Notes: generated by a model not told the origin, from the sequence alone. Shown: positions 1 through 5,834, numbered from the stretch's first letter. The stretch: DNA of 7,079 nt from QNES01 sp023143415 (GCA_030632725.1 DAOVUF010000256.1:1-7079); one strand, 5' to 3'. Translations and numbers: made by a program.

Positions 1-97
1 ACAAAGCTAAAGCGTTGTACTCCTATAACAAAGCTAAAGCGTTGTACTCCTATAACAAAGCTAAAGCGTTGTACTCCTATAACAAAGCTAAAGCGTT
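1..97. repeat. 27-bp tandem repeat array, 3.6 copies
   Basis: Three exact copies of a 27-bp unit (1-27, 28-54, 55-81) are followed by a 16-bp partial copy (82-97) that runs into the hairpin at 100. The unit contains the core AAAGCTAAAGCGTTGTACTCC, which recurs in a 29-bp array at the other end of the window (6870-6978). The copies touch one another, with no unique spacers. Because 27 is a multiple of three, two plus-strand frames stay open from the left edge, one to a TAA at 127-129 and one to a TAG at 108-110. In the remaining frame a TAA at 8-10 gives the same Gln-Ser-stop ending as YgfZ. An upstream plus-strand gene could therefore end here, but nothing in the window shows it. Confidence 0.95.
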
Positions 98-99
98 TT

Positions 100-136
100 C
101 GAGGTATTAGTTTTTTTTCAAAAAACTAATACCTCG
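100..136. repeat. Perfect AT-rich hairpin with CGAGG ends
   Basis: A 17-bp perfect inverted repeat (arms 100-116 and 120-136, loop TTC) begins with CGAGG and ends with CCTCG. The 3' arm and the sequence after it (ACCTCGAACTCCATTCGCATTT) reappear with small changes at about 3787-3824, so this is a dispersed element. It lies downstream of the minus-strand gene ending at 245 and could stall transcription, but its T-run is inside the stem and not after it. Confidence 0.9.
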
Positions 137-152
137 AACTCCATTCGCATTT

Positions 153-173
153 CAAGTGTTTTGAAAAAACTTG
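153..173. repeat. Short imperfect hairpin
   Basis: Arms 153-162 and 164-173 match at 9 of 10 positions (CAAGTGTTTT against AAAAAACTTG). It sits between two stronger hairpins and is part of the same repeat cluster. No function can be read from it. Confidence 0.6.
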
Positions 174-190
174 GTTTCTAAATTTCACCA

Positions 191-232
191 TTCGATGCTA
201 AAGTTTTTTTAAAGAAAAACTTTAGCCTCGAA
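191..232. repeat. 18-bp-stem hairpin element
   Basis: Arms 191-208 and 215-232 pair at 17 of 18 positions around the loop TTAAAG. The right arm carries CCTCG, and the segment ending in CCTCGAAACC is found in inverted orientation at the right edge of the window (7049-7079). It starts 13 bp beyond the stop codon of the minus-strand gene at 245-931, so it would be the first structure met by RNA polymerase leaving that gene. A terminator role is possible but there is no U-tract after the stem. Confidence 0.85.
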
Positions 233-236
233 ACCA

Positions 237-257
237 TTCATAATTCATAATTCACCA
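237..257. repeat. Three heptamers over a stop codon
   Basis: TTCATAA, TTCATAA and TTCACCA lie in phase and belong to the heptamer family found in all later intergenic regions. On the minus strand they encode the last residues (Asn-Gly-Glu-Leu) and the TGA stop (245-247) of the gene ending here. A 21-base stretch is identical to the 3' end of bioF. Confidence 0.85.
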
Positions 258-931
258 TTATTTTCTTCAAAATCATAGGAATAATAAACCGCGATGCCCT
301 GTTTTTTAGCATAAGTTTCCACATCACCACTATTTGTCATGTATGTCACTAACACTGGAAAAACCTCTTGAAACAAACCATCAAATCTTTTTAAATGTTT
401 GTGAATAAAAGTATTTATATGATTTTTGGATAATTGGGTTTTACCTTCACCGATAATCGTTACCTCTTTTCCCTCTTTCAATGCTTTACCTGTAATTTTG
501 ATTTCCAACTCCTCACCTTGATTATCTATAAGATAAGCCCGTTTTAATTTGCCCTGCACAGTAATATCAAAGTCTCTTTCTAATAAAAGTGGCAAAGTTT
601 TATAAGCCAAATCCTCTAAGCGATAACCAACAGTCATTGCAAATTCCACAAGTTGCTTGCGCGTATCGAAATCGTGTTCGACAATGAGTTGTTGAAATCG
701 AATATCAGTACGTTGTTGTATCATAGCAAGCTCTTCCATCTGCTGCTCTGTGCGCTGTTGGGTAGTCGTTATTTCCTTTTGCGCGTTAACGATTGCTTCC
801 ATGCACCACTCAGTGCGTTGTTGTGCAGAAACCAGTTCTTTTTGTGCCAAGACGATTTTTTTAACAATGGATTTCAATTCATTGAAATCTTTTTTCGTTA
901 TCACGTTTTCAGATGTATTTGTATTTGTCAT
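245..931 (-). CDS. Coiled-coil protein with probable PD-(D/E)XK nuclease fold (DUF3782-like)
   Basis: The protein has 228 residues. Residues about 15-85 form a coiled coil with the motif QQRT(E/D) at 37, 58 and 72, spaced 21 and 14 residues apart, that is in whole heptads. The C-terminal half (about 90-220) reads like the restriction-endonuclease fold: an acidic strand (GEELEIKITG, with Glu140 and Glu142 as candidate metal ligands), then IIGEGKTQL giving a Glu162-x-Lys164 motif, then an amphipathic helix. Such proteins are abundant and uncharacterised in cyanobacteria and large sulfur bacteria. Family assignment is by pattern recognition, and nuclease activity is not shown. The start is the first Met of the frame; no clear Shine-Dalgarno precedes it. 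The last four residues NGEL come from the intergenic heptamer repeat, so the ancestral C-terminus may have differed. The gene stands alone, divergent from the ATPase gene at 1160. Certain as a gene, moderately sure of the fold. Confidence 0.8.
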   Translation of the reverse strand: MTNTNTSENVITKKDFNELKSIVKKIVLAQKELVSAQQRTEWCMEAIVNAQKEITTTQQRTEQQMEELAMIQQRTDIRFQQLIVEHDFDTRKQLVEFAMTVGYRLEDLAYKTLPLLLERDFDITVQGKLKRAYLIDNQGEELEIKITGKALKEGKEVTIIGEGKTQLSKNHINTFIHKHLKRFDGLFQEVFPVLVTYMTNSGDVETYAKKQGIAVYYSYDFEENNGEL

Positions 932-1159
932 AAAAATATGAGCCTGATATTTTTTATTGATTAATATTAGAATTAAGATTAAAATTAATTTTTTTTAAAC
1001 ATCAATGGTTAGTATAGTTTTTGTAACTTATTGTTATTAAAGTATTTTTTATGCTATTAAGAAAAAACGCTTAAATTTCAATGATTTATAATCATTGAGT
1101 CAGCCTAAATTTTAAAAATGCTCTAAACTATTGTAAATATTATATTTTAAAATAAAAAA
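932..1159. promoter_or_regulatory. AT-rich divergent intergenic region
   Basis: These 228 bp separate the divergent starts at 931 and 1160 and must hold promoters for both genes. The region is extremely AT-rich and, unlike the other gaps, has no heptamer array. An exact TATAAT lies at 1087-1092, but no good -35 box is found at the usual distance upstream. No clear Shine-Dalgarno precedes the ATG at 1160. No riboswitch or small RNA is recognisable. Confidence 0.5.
1078..1098. promoter_or_regulatory. Inverted repeat over a TATAAT box
   Basis: TCAATGATT and AATCATTGA form perfect 9-bp arms separated by TAT, and the exact -10-like TATAAT at 1087-1092 lies across the centre. The 21-bp dyad is the size of a dimer-binding operator and lies 62 bp before the ATPase start codon. 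In DNA this AT-rich such a dyad could arise by chance, and no regulator is known for it. Confidence 0.3.
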
Positions 1160-3415
1160 ATGTCTGAACCTATTAATCCTTATATCACCGATAATCCCGT
1201 AGGTGCGGGTATAATTGGACGATCCGATATATTGCGTGATACCATACATATTTTACGCCAAGCCAGAAAAAATGCAATTGTTCTCTATGGGCAACGCTGC
1301 ATAGGCAAAACGTCTGTATTGCAATATCTAAAAGCACAATTGCCTAGCGAAGGGGATTATTATCCTGTCTATTTTGATTTACAAGATAAAGCGACTTTAG
1401 CACTCGGTTCAGTAATCAATGAATTAGCTAAAAGTATGGCGCAGGCTCTGAATCAAGTTGAACCTGATTTGGGTGATCATCCCGAAATCACGTTTAAAGA
1501 CATTTGGCTACCTCATCTGTTGCAAAATCTGCCTAAAAAAAATGCGGCTTTAGTCTTGCTGTTTGATGAATTTGATGTAAATGAGCCTAAAGCTAACCAG
1601 GCGGGAATTAGCTTTTTTCCTTATGTGCGTCAACTATTGAATAGCGAATTTCAAAATCTCAATTTTGTCTTTGCTGGGGGGCGTAATATTGATGATCTTG
1701 ATAATATTACTATATCTTTATTTAGGGAAATTCCGCCAACTAAACATTTATCACGATTTAATCAAGAAGAAACGACAGAATTAGTGCGTGCTGCTGAGGC
1801 GAATTTAAATTGGCCTGATGAAACGGTGGAATCGGTTTGGCGATATACGCATGGTCATCCCTTTTTCACCCAACAAGTTTGTTATCAAGTTTGGGCGCAA
1901 TCTTATAAAGATAAATCGGAAACAACACCCACTGCTACGCCCGCAGATGTAGAAAATGTCATTTTTGATGTTTTAGATGCCAGTCGTTATCGCATGACAT
2001 GGTTATGGGAAGGCTTGCCGCCTGCTGAACGAATCGTTGCTTCCGCTTTGGCTGAAGCCGCTTCTCAAACCATGACGGAATCGGCTTTAGAAAAAAAACT
2101 CTATGACAGTGGTGTTCATGTTGTCATTCGGGAATTACAGAACGCTCCCCGCTCACTGCAAGATTGGGGATTGTTGAGATTGACTGAGGAAGGTTATCAA
2201 TTTCAGGTTGAATTAATACGCCGTTGGATAAGGGAAAATAAACCCTTCCGACGAATTATTGCAGAATTGGATCATATTGATCCGGTGGCAGAAAATATTT
2301 TTCAAGGGGCTGTTGCGCTGCATAAAGAGGCGAAGTTGGAATTGTCGGCTAAACAGTTGCGTGAAGCGATTGCTTTAAATCCTAATCATCTTGGTGCTCA
2401 TCAATTGCTCGCTGATATTTTACTTGCTCTAGGGCAAGTGGTGGAAGCGAAAGCGTTATTGGAAAAATTATATCATTATCAACCACTTATTGCCCGTTCA
2501 CGTTTAATACAGGCATTGCTGACATTAGCACCAGAGAAAGATGATGAAGCGCAACAGCTTGAATTATATGAACAAGTTATTGCCCTAGAGCCTAATCAAT
2601 CCGAAGCGACAGCGAAAAGTAGAGAGATATGGCAACAGCGTGGAGAGGCTGCGTTGGCGAAAAAGGATTTGAAAACCGCTTTAGCTGTTTACAAAAAGCT
2701 GGGAATGAATAAACAAATTACGGAAATAGAGGAAAAAATACGCACTCACTATTTTTCTTTAATAAAAGAACCTTCCCTTTTTAAAAAGGGAAAAGACTAT
2801 CTTCTTTGGGCGTTGGTGATATTGATGCTTGCACTTGGCATTTTGTTTTATTGGAGTCAACAGGTTGAAGGGCTTGAGAGAGAACTTGAATATGCTCATG
2901 GAGAAAATGCCTCTCTGGAAAAAATATTGGAGCAAACGCATCAAAAAAATGGGCGGCTTGAGAGAAAACTTGAACGCATTCATGGAGAAAAGGCTTTAGT
3001 CGAAAAAACGCTTGAGCAGGTGACTGAAAAAAATGTTCTGATCGAAAAAGCACTTGCACAAACTAACCAGACTGTCACTCATCTTAAACAAGATTTGGTA
3101 AAAAGTTCCAAAAAAATTGATTTTGGTTCTTTAATCTCACAACTTGAAAAGGGCGATCAGATTATTATCGTGGGTTCTTATCTTCAACAGCAAGATGCTG
3201 AAAGACAGCTTGAAAAATTCAAAATGAAGTATCCTGATCTTTTTGATTCTCAATCTGTTAACAGTAATCTTTATCAAAAGGATGGGATTTGGGAAATATC
3301 TATAAGTGGTTCTTATTCTTATCAATCCGCTAGGGAATTAGAAAAAAATTTGCGGGAATTTGAATTAATAGAAGATACTTTTATTAGACGGAAGCCAGTA
3401 GTGAATGATGAATGA
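1160..3415 (+). CDS. Membrane-anchored STAND-like ATPase with TPR, coiled coil and SPOR-like C-terminus
   Basis: The protein has 751 residues. Residues 1-245 form a P-loop ATPase: a GRSDIL entry motif at 20-25, Walker A GQRCIGKTS (44-52, Lys50), Walker B LVLLFDEFD (131-139), a sensor-like strand FVFAGGR (169-175), and the HGHPFFTQQ motif (231-239) usual in AAA/STAND ATPases. About 270-365 looks like a winged-helix domain. About 380-520 holds TPR-like helical repeats (for example REAIALNPN). A single transmembrane helix spans about 548-565, with lysines just before it (KKGK), predicting a cytoplasmic N-terminus. Residues 572-641 are five 14-residue coiled-coil units. About 665-747 resembles a SPOR domain, the fold that binds denuded peptidoglycan: VGSY...DAERQLEKF, then ISGSYSYQSARELEKNL, then FIRR. 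The protein would thus carry an ATPase in the cytoplasm and a wall-binding module in the periplasm. Substrate and partner are unknown. The SPOR call is by pattern and is the least certain. The final VNDE is encoded by heptamer repeats. Confidence 0.85.
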   Translation: MSEPINPYITDNPVGAGIIGRSDILRDTIHILRQARKNAIVLYGQRCIGKTSVLQYLKAQLPSEGDYYPVYFDLQDKATLALGSVINELAKSMAQALNQVEPDLGDHPEITFKDIWLPHLLQNLPKKNAALVLLFDEFDVNEPKANQAGISFFPYVRQLLNSEFQNLNFVFAGGRNIDDLDNITISLFREIPPTKHLSRFNQEETTELVRAAEANLNWPDETVESVWRYTHGHPFFTQQVCYQVWAQSYKDKSETTPTATPADVENVIFDVLDASRYRMTWLWEGLPPAERIVASALAEAASQTMTESALEKKLYDSGVHVVIRELQNAPRSLQDWGLLRLTEEGYQFQVELIRRWIRENKPFRRIIAELDHIDPVAENIFQGAVALHKEAKLELSAKQLREAIALNPNHLGAHQLLADILLALGQVVEAKALLEKLYHYQPLIARSRLIQALLTLAPEKDDEAQQLELYEQVIALEPNQSEATAKSREIWQQRGEAALAKKDLKTALAVYKKLGMNKQITEIEEKIRTHYFSLIKEPSLFKKGKDYLLWALVILMLALGILFYWSQQVEGLERELEYAHGENASLEKILEQTHQKNGRLERKLERIHGEKALVEKTLEQVTEKNVLIEKALAQTNQTVTHLKQDLVKSSKKIDFGSLISQLEKGDQIIIVGSYLQQQDAERQLEKFKMKYPDLFDSQSVNSNLYQKDGIWEISISGSYSYQSARELEKNLREFELIEDTFIRRKPVVNDE
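2773..2792. repeat. Perfect 20-bp palindrome inside a coding region
   Basis: TTCCCTTTTT is followed at once by its exact complement AAAAAGGGAA. In frame it contributes to PSLFKKGK (residues 538-545), the linker between the TPR region and the membrane helix. It resembles the dispersed AT-rich palindromes that in some bacteria are inserted in frame in proteins. It may therefore be a palindromic element captured by the gene; only one copy is seen here. Confidence 0.7.
2873..3082 (+). repeat. Five diverged 42-bp units encoding 14-residue coiled-coil repeats
   Basis: Residues 572-641 divide into five 14-residue units that start LERELE, LEKILE, LERKLE, VEKTLE and IEKALA. Units 1 and 3 resemble each other most (both with an H-G-E segment), which suggests an 84-bp higher-order unit that duplicated. 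The register is two heptads per unit, so a change in unit number would keep the coiled coil in phase and alter only its length. Confidence 0.8.
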
Positions 3416-3440
3416 TGAATGAATTGAATGATTCATCATT
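3402..3440. repeat. TGAATGA heptamers and hairpin across the ATPase stop codon
   Basis: Three exact TGAATGA units (3402-3408, 3409-3415, 3416-3422) contain the last codons and the TGA stop (3413-3415). AATGATGAAT at 3411-3420 pairs perfectly with ATTCATCATT at 3431-3440, so a hairpin can form over the stop. No U-tract follows it, so it is not a standard terminator. Confidence 0.85.
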
Positions 3441-3484
3441 AATCGTAACTACTCATTAACTGATGTGACGCACTATATTTCCAA

Positions 3485-3699
3485 GAGGTTTAAGAAATCC
3501 GATTTTTGAAAAAAAATCGGATTTCTAAGCGGCGAAACGAGGTTTAAGAAATCCGATTTTTGAAAAAAATCGGATTTCTAAGCAAGCGGCGAAACGAGGT
3601 TTAAGAAATCCGATTTTTGAAAAAAATCGGATTTCTAAGCAAGCGGCGAAACGAGGTTTAAGAAATCCGATTTTTGAAAAAAAAATCGGATTTCTAAGC
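3485..3699. repeat. Four tandem hairpins of a 54-57-bp unit
   Basis: Near-identical copies lie at 3485-3530, 3539-3583, 3596-3640 and 3653-3699. Each begins GAGGTTTAAG and contains AGAAATCCGATTTTT with its perfect complement, and the copies are joined by (AAGC)GGCGAAAC. They differ almost only in the number of A residues in the loop side and in presence of the AAGC joint. A polymerase arriving from either flanking gene would transcribe strong hairpins, so transcription barrier or RNA-end protection roles are possible for both convergent genes. Confidence 0.92.
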
Positions 3700-3736
3700 T
3701 CGAATAGAATCGCTTTGCGTCACATCAGTGAAGTAG

Positions 3737-3754
3737 GGGCAATCCCTTGTGCCC
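3737..3754. repeat. Small GGGCA/TGCCC hairpin fragment
   Basis: GGGCA (3737-3741) pairs with TGCCC (3750-3754) around an 8-base loop. The wording, TAGGGGCAATCCCTTGTG..., resembles a GC-richer palindromic repeat that I recall as common in cyanobacteria and large sulfur bacteria, apparently shortened here. It differs in base composition from the surrounding hairpins. Confidence 0.4.
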
Positions 3755-3840
3755 TGAGTAGTTACGCCTCGACTTTAGTTTTTTTCAAAAAACTCAAACC
3801 TCGAACTCCATTCATTCGCATTTTAAGGCTGAGTAGTTAC
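3754..3840. repeat. Segment bounded by 12-bp direct repeats, with a partial copy of the left-end element
   Basis: CTGAGTAGTTAC occurs at 3754-3765 and 3829-3840. The DNA between holds CCTCG at 3767-3771 and 3799-3803, a T7/A6 pairing stretch, and AACCTCGAACTCCATTC...GCATTTTAAG, which matches about 121-155. The layout is that of an insertion between direct repeats, or a duplication that carried the outer end of the nested element with it. Confidence 0.65.
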
Positions 3841-3843
3841 AAT

Positions 3844-3885
3844 CATTCACCATTCACCATTCACCATTCATCATTCATCATTTAA
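3844..3885. repeat. Six in-phase heptamers at the 3' end of bioD
   Basis: CATTCAC three times, CATTCAT twice, then CATTTAA. On the minus strand they begin exactly at the bioD stop, whose TGA (3878-3880) is made by the heptamer junction. They are the inverted counterpart of the TGAATGA units at the end of the ATPase gene, so the two convergent genes face each other with mirror-image heptamers. Confidence 0.88.
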
Positions 3886-4540
3886 AAACTATAGATTCAG
3901 CCAGTTTTGAAATATCTTGATTAGCTAAACAGGGAAAGCGAGCTAATAAAGGCACATCTAAACGTTCAGACAACGTTTCTATCGCATCAGGCGCGTAAAA
4001 ATGAGGGCTAACTGGATTAGCAAACCATCCTATCAGATTGCACCCATCGCTTATAATTGATTCTGCAGTCAACAAGGCATGATTAATACAGCCTAAACGC
4101 AAACCCACCACTAAAATGACGGGAATATCCATCGCTAATATTAAATCCTTTAAACATTGCGTTGCATTAATAGGTACACGCCAACCACCTACCCCTTCGA
4201 TTACCACCGCATCTGCTAATGATGCTAACTGGTTATATTTATCAATAATCGCTTTTATTTCAATGACTTGCCCAGATTTATTCGCCGCTAAATGGGGCGC
4301 AATAGGCGGCTCAAAAGCATAAGGATTTACCCAATCATAAGGTATATCAAGCCCACTGATTTCCATAATTTTTTCAGCATCACTATTTCTTAAACCCGCT
4401 TCGCCACGACGACATCCAGCGGAAATGGGCTTCATACCAGCAACTCGTAAGCCCTGATTTTTTAAATGTTGAATTAATGCTAAAGTACACCAAGTTTTAC
4501 CGACATCAGTGTCGGTACCTATTATAAAAAAAGATTTCAT
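3878..4540 (-). CDS. bioD: ATP-dependent dethiobiotin synthetase
   Basis: BioD carboxylates 7,8-diaminopelargonate with CO2 and ATP to form the ureido ring of dethiobiotin, the third step in building biotin's rings, in the cytoplasm. The 220 residues match the family's usual length. Visible motifs are the modified P-loop GTDTDVGKT (8-16, Lys15, Thr16), MKPISAG (36-42, Lys37), NSDA (52-55, Asp54), EGVGGW (115-120), and GLRLGCINHA (146-155), all characteristic of BioD. The start is secure because the P-loop begins at residue 8. On the minus strand GGTGA lies 6 bases before the ATG; it comes from a heptamer and could pair with the 16S rRNA tail. The gene is divergent from bioF, 48 bp apart. The stop codon lies at the edge of a heptamer array. 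No key residue is missing. Confidence 0.97.
   Translation of the reverse strand: MKSFFIIGTDTDVGKTWCTLALIQHLKNQGLRVAGMKPISAGCRRGEAGLRNSDAEKIMEISGLDIPYDWVNPYAFEPPIAPHLAANKSGQVIEIKAIIDKYNQLASLADAVVIEGVGGWRVPINATQCLKDLILAMDIPVILVVGLRLGCINHALLTAESIISDGCNLIGWFANPVSPHFYAPDAIETLSERLDVPLLARFPCLANQDISKLAESIVFK
4496..4525 (+). promoter_or_regulatory. Possible sigma-70 promoter for bioF inside bioD
   Basis: TTTACC (4496-4501) and TATTAT (4520-4525) with an 18-bp spacer match the consensus boxes at 4 of 6 and 5 of 6 positions and point to bioF, 63 bp downstream. The bioD-bioF gap is only 48 bp and consists of heptamers, so a bioF promoter inside the start of bioD is reasonable. A perfect 8-bp dyad (4498-4517) covers the spacer, but it can be explained by codons for GTDTDVG. 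Confidence 0.25.
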
Positions 4541-4545
4541 TTTAG

Positions 4546-4587
4546 TTCACCATTCATAATTCATAATTCATAATTCACCATTAAATA
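4546..4587. repeat. Six in-phase heptamers filling the bioD-bioF gap
   Basis: TTCACCA, TTCATAA three times, TTCACCA and TTAAATA run without interruption to within one base of the bioF start codon and end 5 bases from the bioD start. Practically all of the divergent gap is repeat, so any regulatory site must lie in the repeat or in the genes. On the minus strand the units read TGGTGAA, which supplies a Shine-Dalgarno-like GGTGA for bioD; on the plus strand none is seen for bioF. Confidence 0.9.
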
Positions 4588-4588
4588 G

Positions 4589-5758
4589 ATGAACAGCTTT
4601 CTCCGTTCCTTTTTACAAAATCGTCAACAAGCAGCCCTTTATCGAACCCGCCAACCTTATGATAGTTCCCAAACACCAATTTTATTGATAAATGGACAAC
4701 CCTATCTCGCTTTTTGTAGTAATGACTATCTCGGTTTAGCCAATCATCCCCGTTTAAAAACAGCCTGGCAGCAAGGCGCAGAAAAATATGCGGTGGGTAG
4801 CGGCGCATCGCATTTAGTGACTGGGCATAGTAATGCACATCATGCCCTTGAAAAAGCATTAGCGACTTACACTAGGCGCGAAAGGGCTTTACTCTTTTCC
4901 ACGGGCTATATGGCAAATCTCGGAGTCGTCACCGCCCTAATCGGGCGGCATGATGCCGTGTTTTTAGATAAACTGAATCATGCCTCGCTCGTCGATGCTG
5001 CCTTATTATCAAGAGCAAAAATTTATCGTTATCCCCATAATGATACGCAAACTTTAGCCCTTATGTTAGCAAAATCGTCTGCACAACATAAATTAATTAT
5101 CACCGATGGCGTTTTTAGCATGGATGGCGATATTGCAAATTTACCTATTATAGTTAAACTCGCCAAAAAATATCAAGCTTGGGTGATGGTGGATGACGCG
5201 CATGGTTTAGGTGTTTTGGGCAATACAGGGCGCGGCACATTAGAAATGTATCGTTTGGAAACAGAGGATGTACCTATATTAATGGGCACTTTGGGCAAAG
5301 CGTTTGGCGTATTCGGTGCCTTTGTCGCAGGAAGTGAGTTATTAATCGAAACTTTGATACAATCAGCACGGAGTTATATTTATACCACTGCCCTACCCCC
5401 AGCTTTGGCAGAAACCGTGCGAGCCAGTTTAATCGTCGCTGATGAGGAAACAGGGCGACGAAAACGTTTGCATGAATTAATCGCCTATTTTCGTGCTGCC
5501 GCTTTGAGAGAAAAAATACCTTTAATGGAATCCTTCACCCCCATACAACCAATTATATTAGGAGAATCTGAAAAAGCCATCATGGTGAGTCAAGCACTCT
5601 ATGAGCGCGGGATAATTGTCACAGCGATTCGCCCCCCCACTGTGCCACAAGGAATGGCGCGTTTAAGGGTGACATTATCAGCATTACATAATGAAAATCA
5701 AATTGATAAGTTAATAGAAGCATTGACTGAAGTGTTAATGGTTAATGGTGAATTATGA
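4589..5758 (+). CDS. bioF: 8-amino-7-oxononanoate synthase (KAPA synthase)
   Basis: BioF is a PLP enzyme that condenses pimeloyl-ACP or pimeloyl-CoA with L-alanine, giving 8-amino-7-oxononanoate, the first step of the ring-forming part of biotin synthesis. The 389 residues agree with the alpha-oxoamine synthase family. Visible motifs are SNDYLGL (44-50), GSGASHLVTGH (70-80), STGYMANLG (104-112), DGVFSMDGDIA (173-183), VDDAHGLGVLG (201-211, Asp202 and His205 at the cofactor), and GTLGKAFG (233-240), where Lys237 should form the Schiff base with PLP. The related enzymes Kbl and HemA share the fold, but the BioF-type N-terminus and the bioD neighbour decide for BioF. No Shine-Dalgarno precedes the ATG. 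The terminal VNGEL is encoded by heptamers and is probably an appended or replaced tail. bioA, bioB, bioC and bioH are not in the window. Confidence 0.96.
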   Translation: MNSFLRSFLQNRQQAALYRTRQPYDSSQTPILLINGQPYLAFCSNDYLGLANHPRLKTAWQQGAEKYAVGSGASHLVTGHSNAHHALEKALATYTRRERALLFSTGYMANLGVVTALIGRHDAVFLDKLNHASLVDAALLSRAKIYRYPHNDTQTLALMLAKSSAQHKLIITDGVFSMDGDIANLPIIVKLAKKYQAWVMVDDAHGLGVLGNTGRGTLEMYRLETEDVPILMGTLGKAFGVFGAFVAGSELLIETLIQSARSYIYTTALPPALAETVRASLIVADEETGRRKRLHELIAYFRAAALREKIPLMESFTPIQPIILGESEKAIMVSQALYERGIIVTAIRPPTVPQGMARLRVTLSALHNENQIDKLIEALTEVLMVNGEL

Positions 5759-5811
5759 ATTATTCAAACCATTTACCATTCACCATTAAACATTCACCAT
5801 TCACCATGAAC
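5742..5811. repeat. Ten in-phase heptamers across the bioF stop
   Basis: From TTAATGG at 5742, through TGAATTA twice, TTCAAAC, CATTTAC, CATTCAC, CATTAAA, CATTCAC twice, to CATGAAC at 5805-5811, the seven-base phase never slips. The first three units read in the opposite sense to the rest, so orientation flips near 5762 with phase kept. The bioF stop (5756-5758) is in the third unit. Confidence 0.85.
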
Positions 5812-5834
5812 CTATCCCACTATTCGTTTTTGAA

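Larger units (their letters stand above)
3445..3765. repeat. Composite nested inverted-repeat element, MITE-like
   Basis: This fills most of the 462-bp gap between the convergent ATPase and bioD genes. An outer 11-bp inverted pair (GTAACTACTCA, 3445-3455, with TGAGTAGTTAC, 3755-3765) encloses an inner 14-bp perfect pair (ACTGATGTGACGCA, 3459-3472, with its complement at 3716-3729), which encloses four hairpins. Terminal inverted repeats, a non-coding interior and a second, inverted copy of the left portion at 5835-5900 suggest a miniature non-autonomous element. No transposase is present and no clear target-site duplication was found, so mobility is unproven. Confidence 0.65.

Noticed and set aside
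1..97. Regular direct repeats of 27 bp (and of 29 bp at 6870-6978) as CRISPR
   Set aside because: Units are contiguous with no unique spacers, and no cas gene is present.
653..964. Plus-strand open frames opposite the nuclease-like gene
   Set aside because: They are antisense shadows of a gene with a clear coiled-coil and domain pattern, and their products show low-complexity Phe/Leu/Cys content.
932..1159. tRNA, small RNA or riboswitch in the longer leaders
   Set aside because: No cloverleaf, conserved riboswitch core or GC-rich structured segment is visible in this AT-rich stretch.
2759..3325. Minus-strand open frames opposite the coiled-coil and SPOR-like region
   Set aside because: They mirror the repeated coding sequence of the ATPase gene and have no recognisable domain or start signal.
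3457..3463. TAACTGA heptamer known from Beggiatoaceae intergenic arrays
   Set aside because: Only single occurrences are found (here and inverted at 5895-5901), as part of the hairpin element, and not as a tandem array.
3485..3699. Hairpins as ordinary Rho-independent terminators
   Set aside because: The T/A runs form part of the stem and no U-tract follows, and there are four tandem copies. A stalling role stays possible, but the standard terminator label does not fit.
3445..3765. Insertion sequence with transposase
   Set aside because: No open frame of transposase type is found within the 321 bp; at most this is a non-autonomous element.
4498..4517. 8-bp perfect dyad TACCGACA/TGTCGGTA as a biotin operator
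   Set aside because: It is explained by codons for the BioD P-loop GTDTDVG, and it does not resemble the BirA operator halves TTGTAAACC/GGTTTACAA. No such operator was seen in the window.
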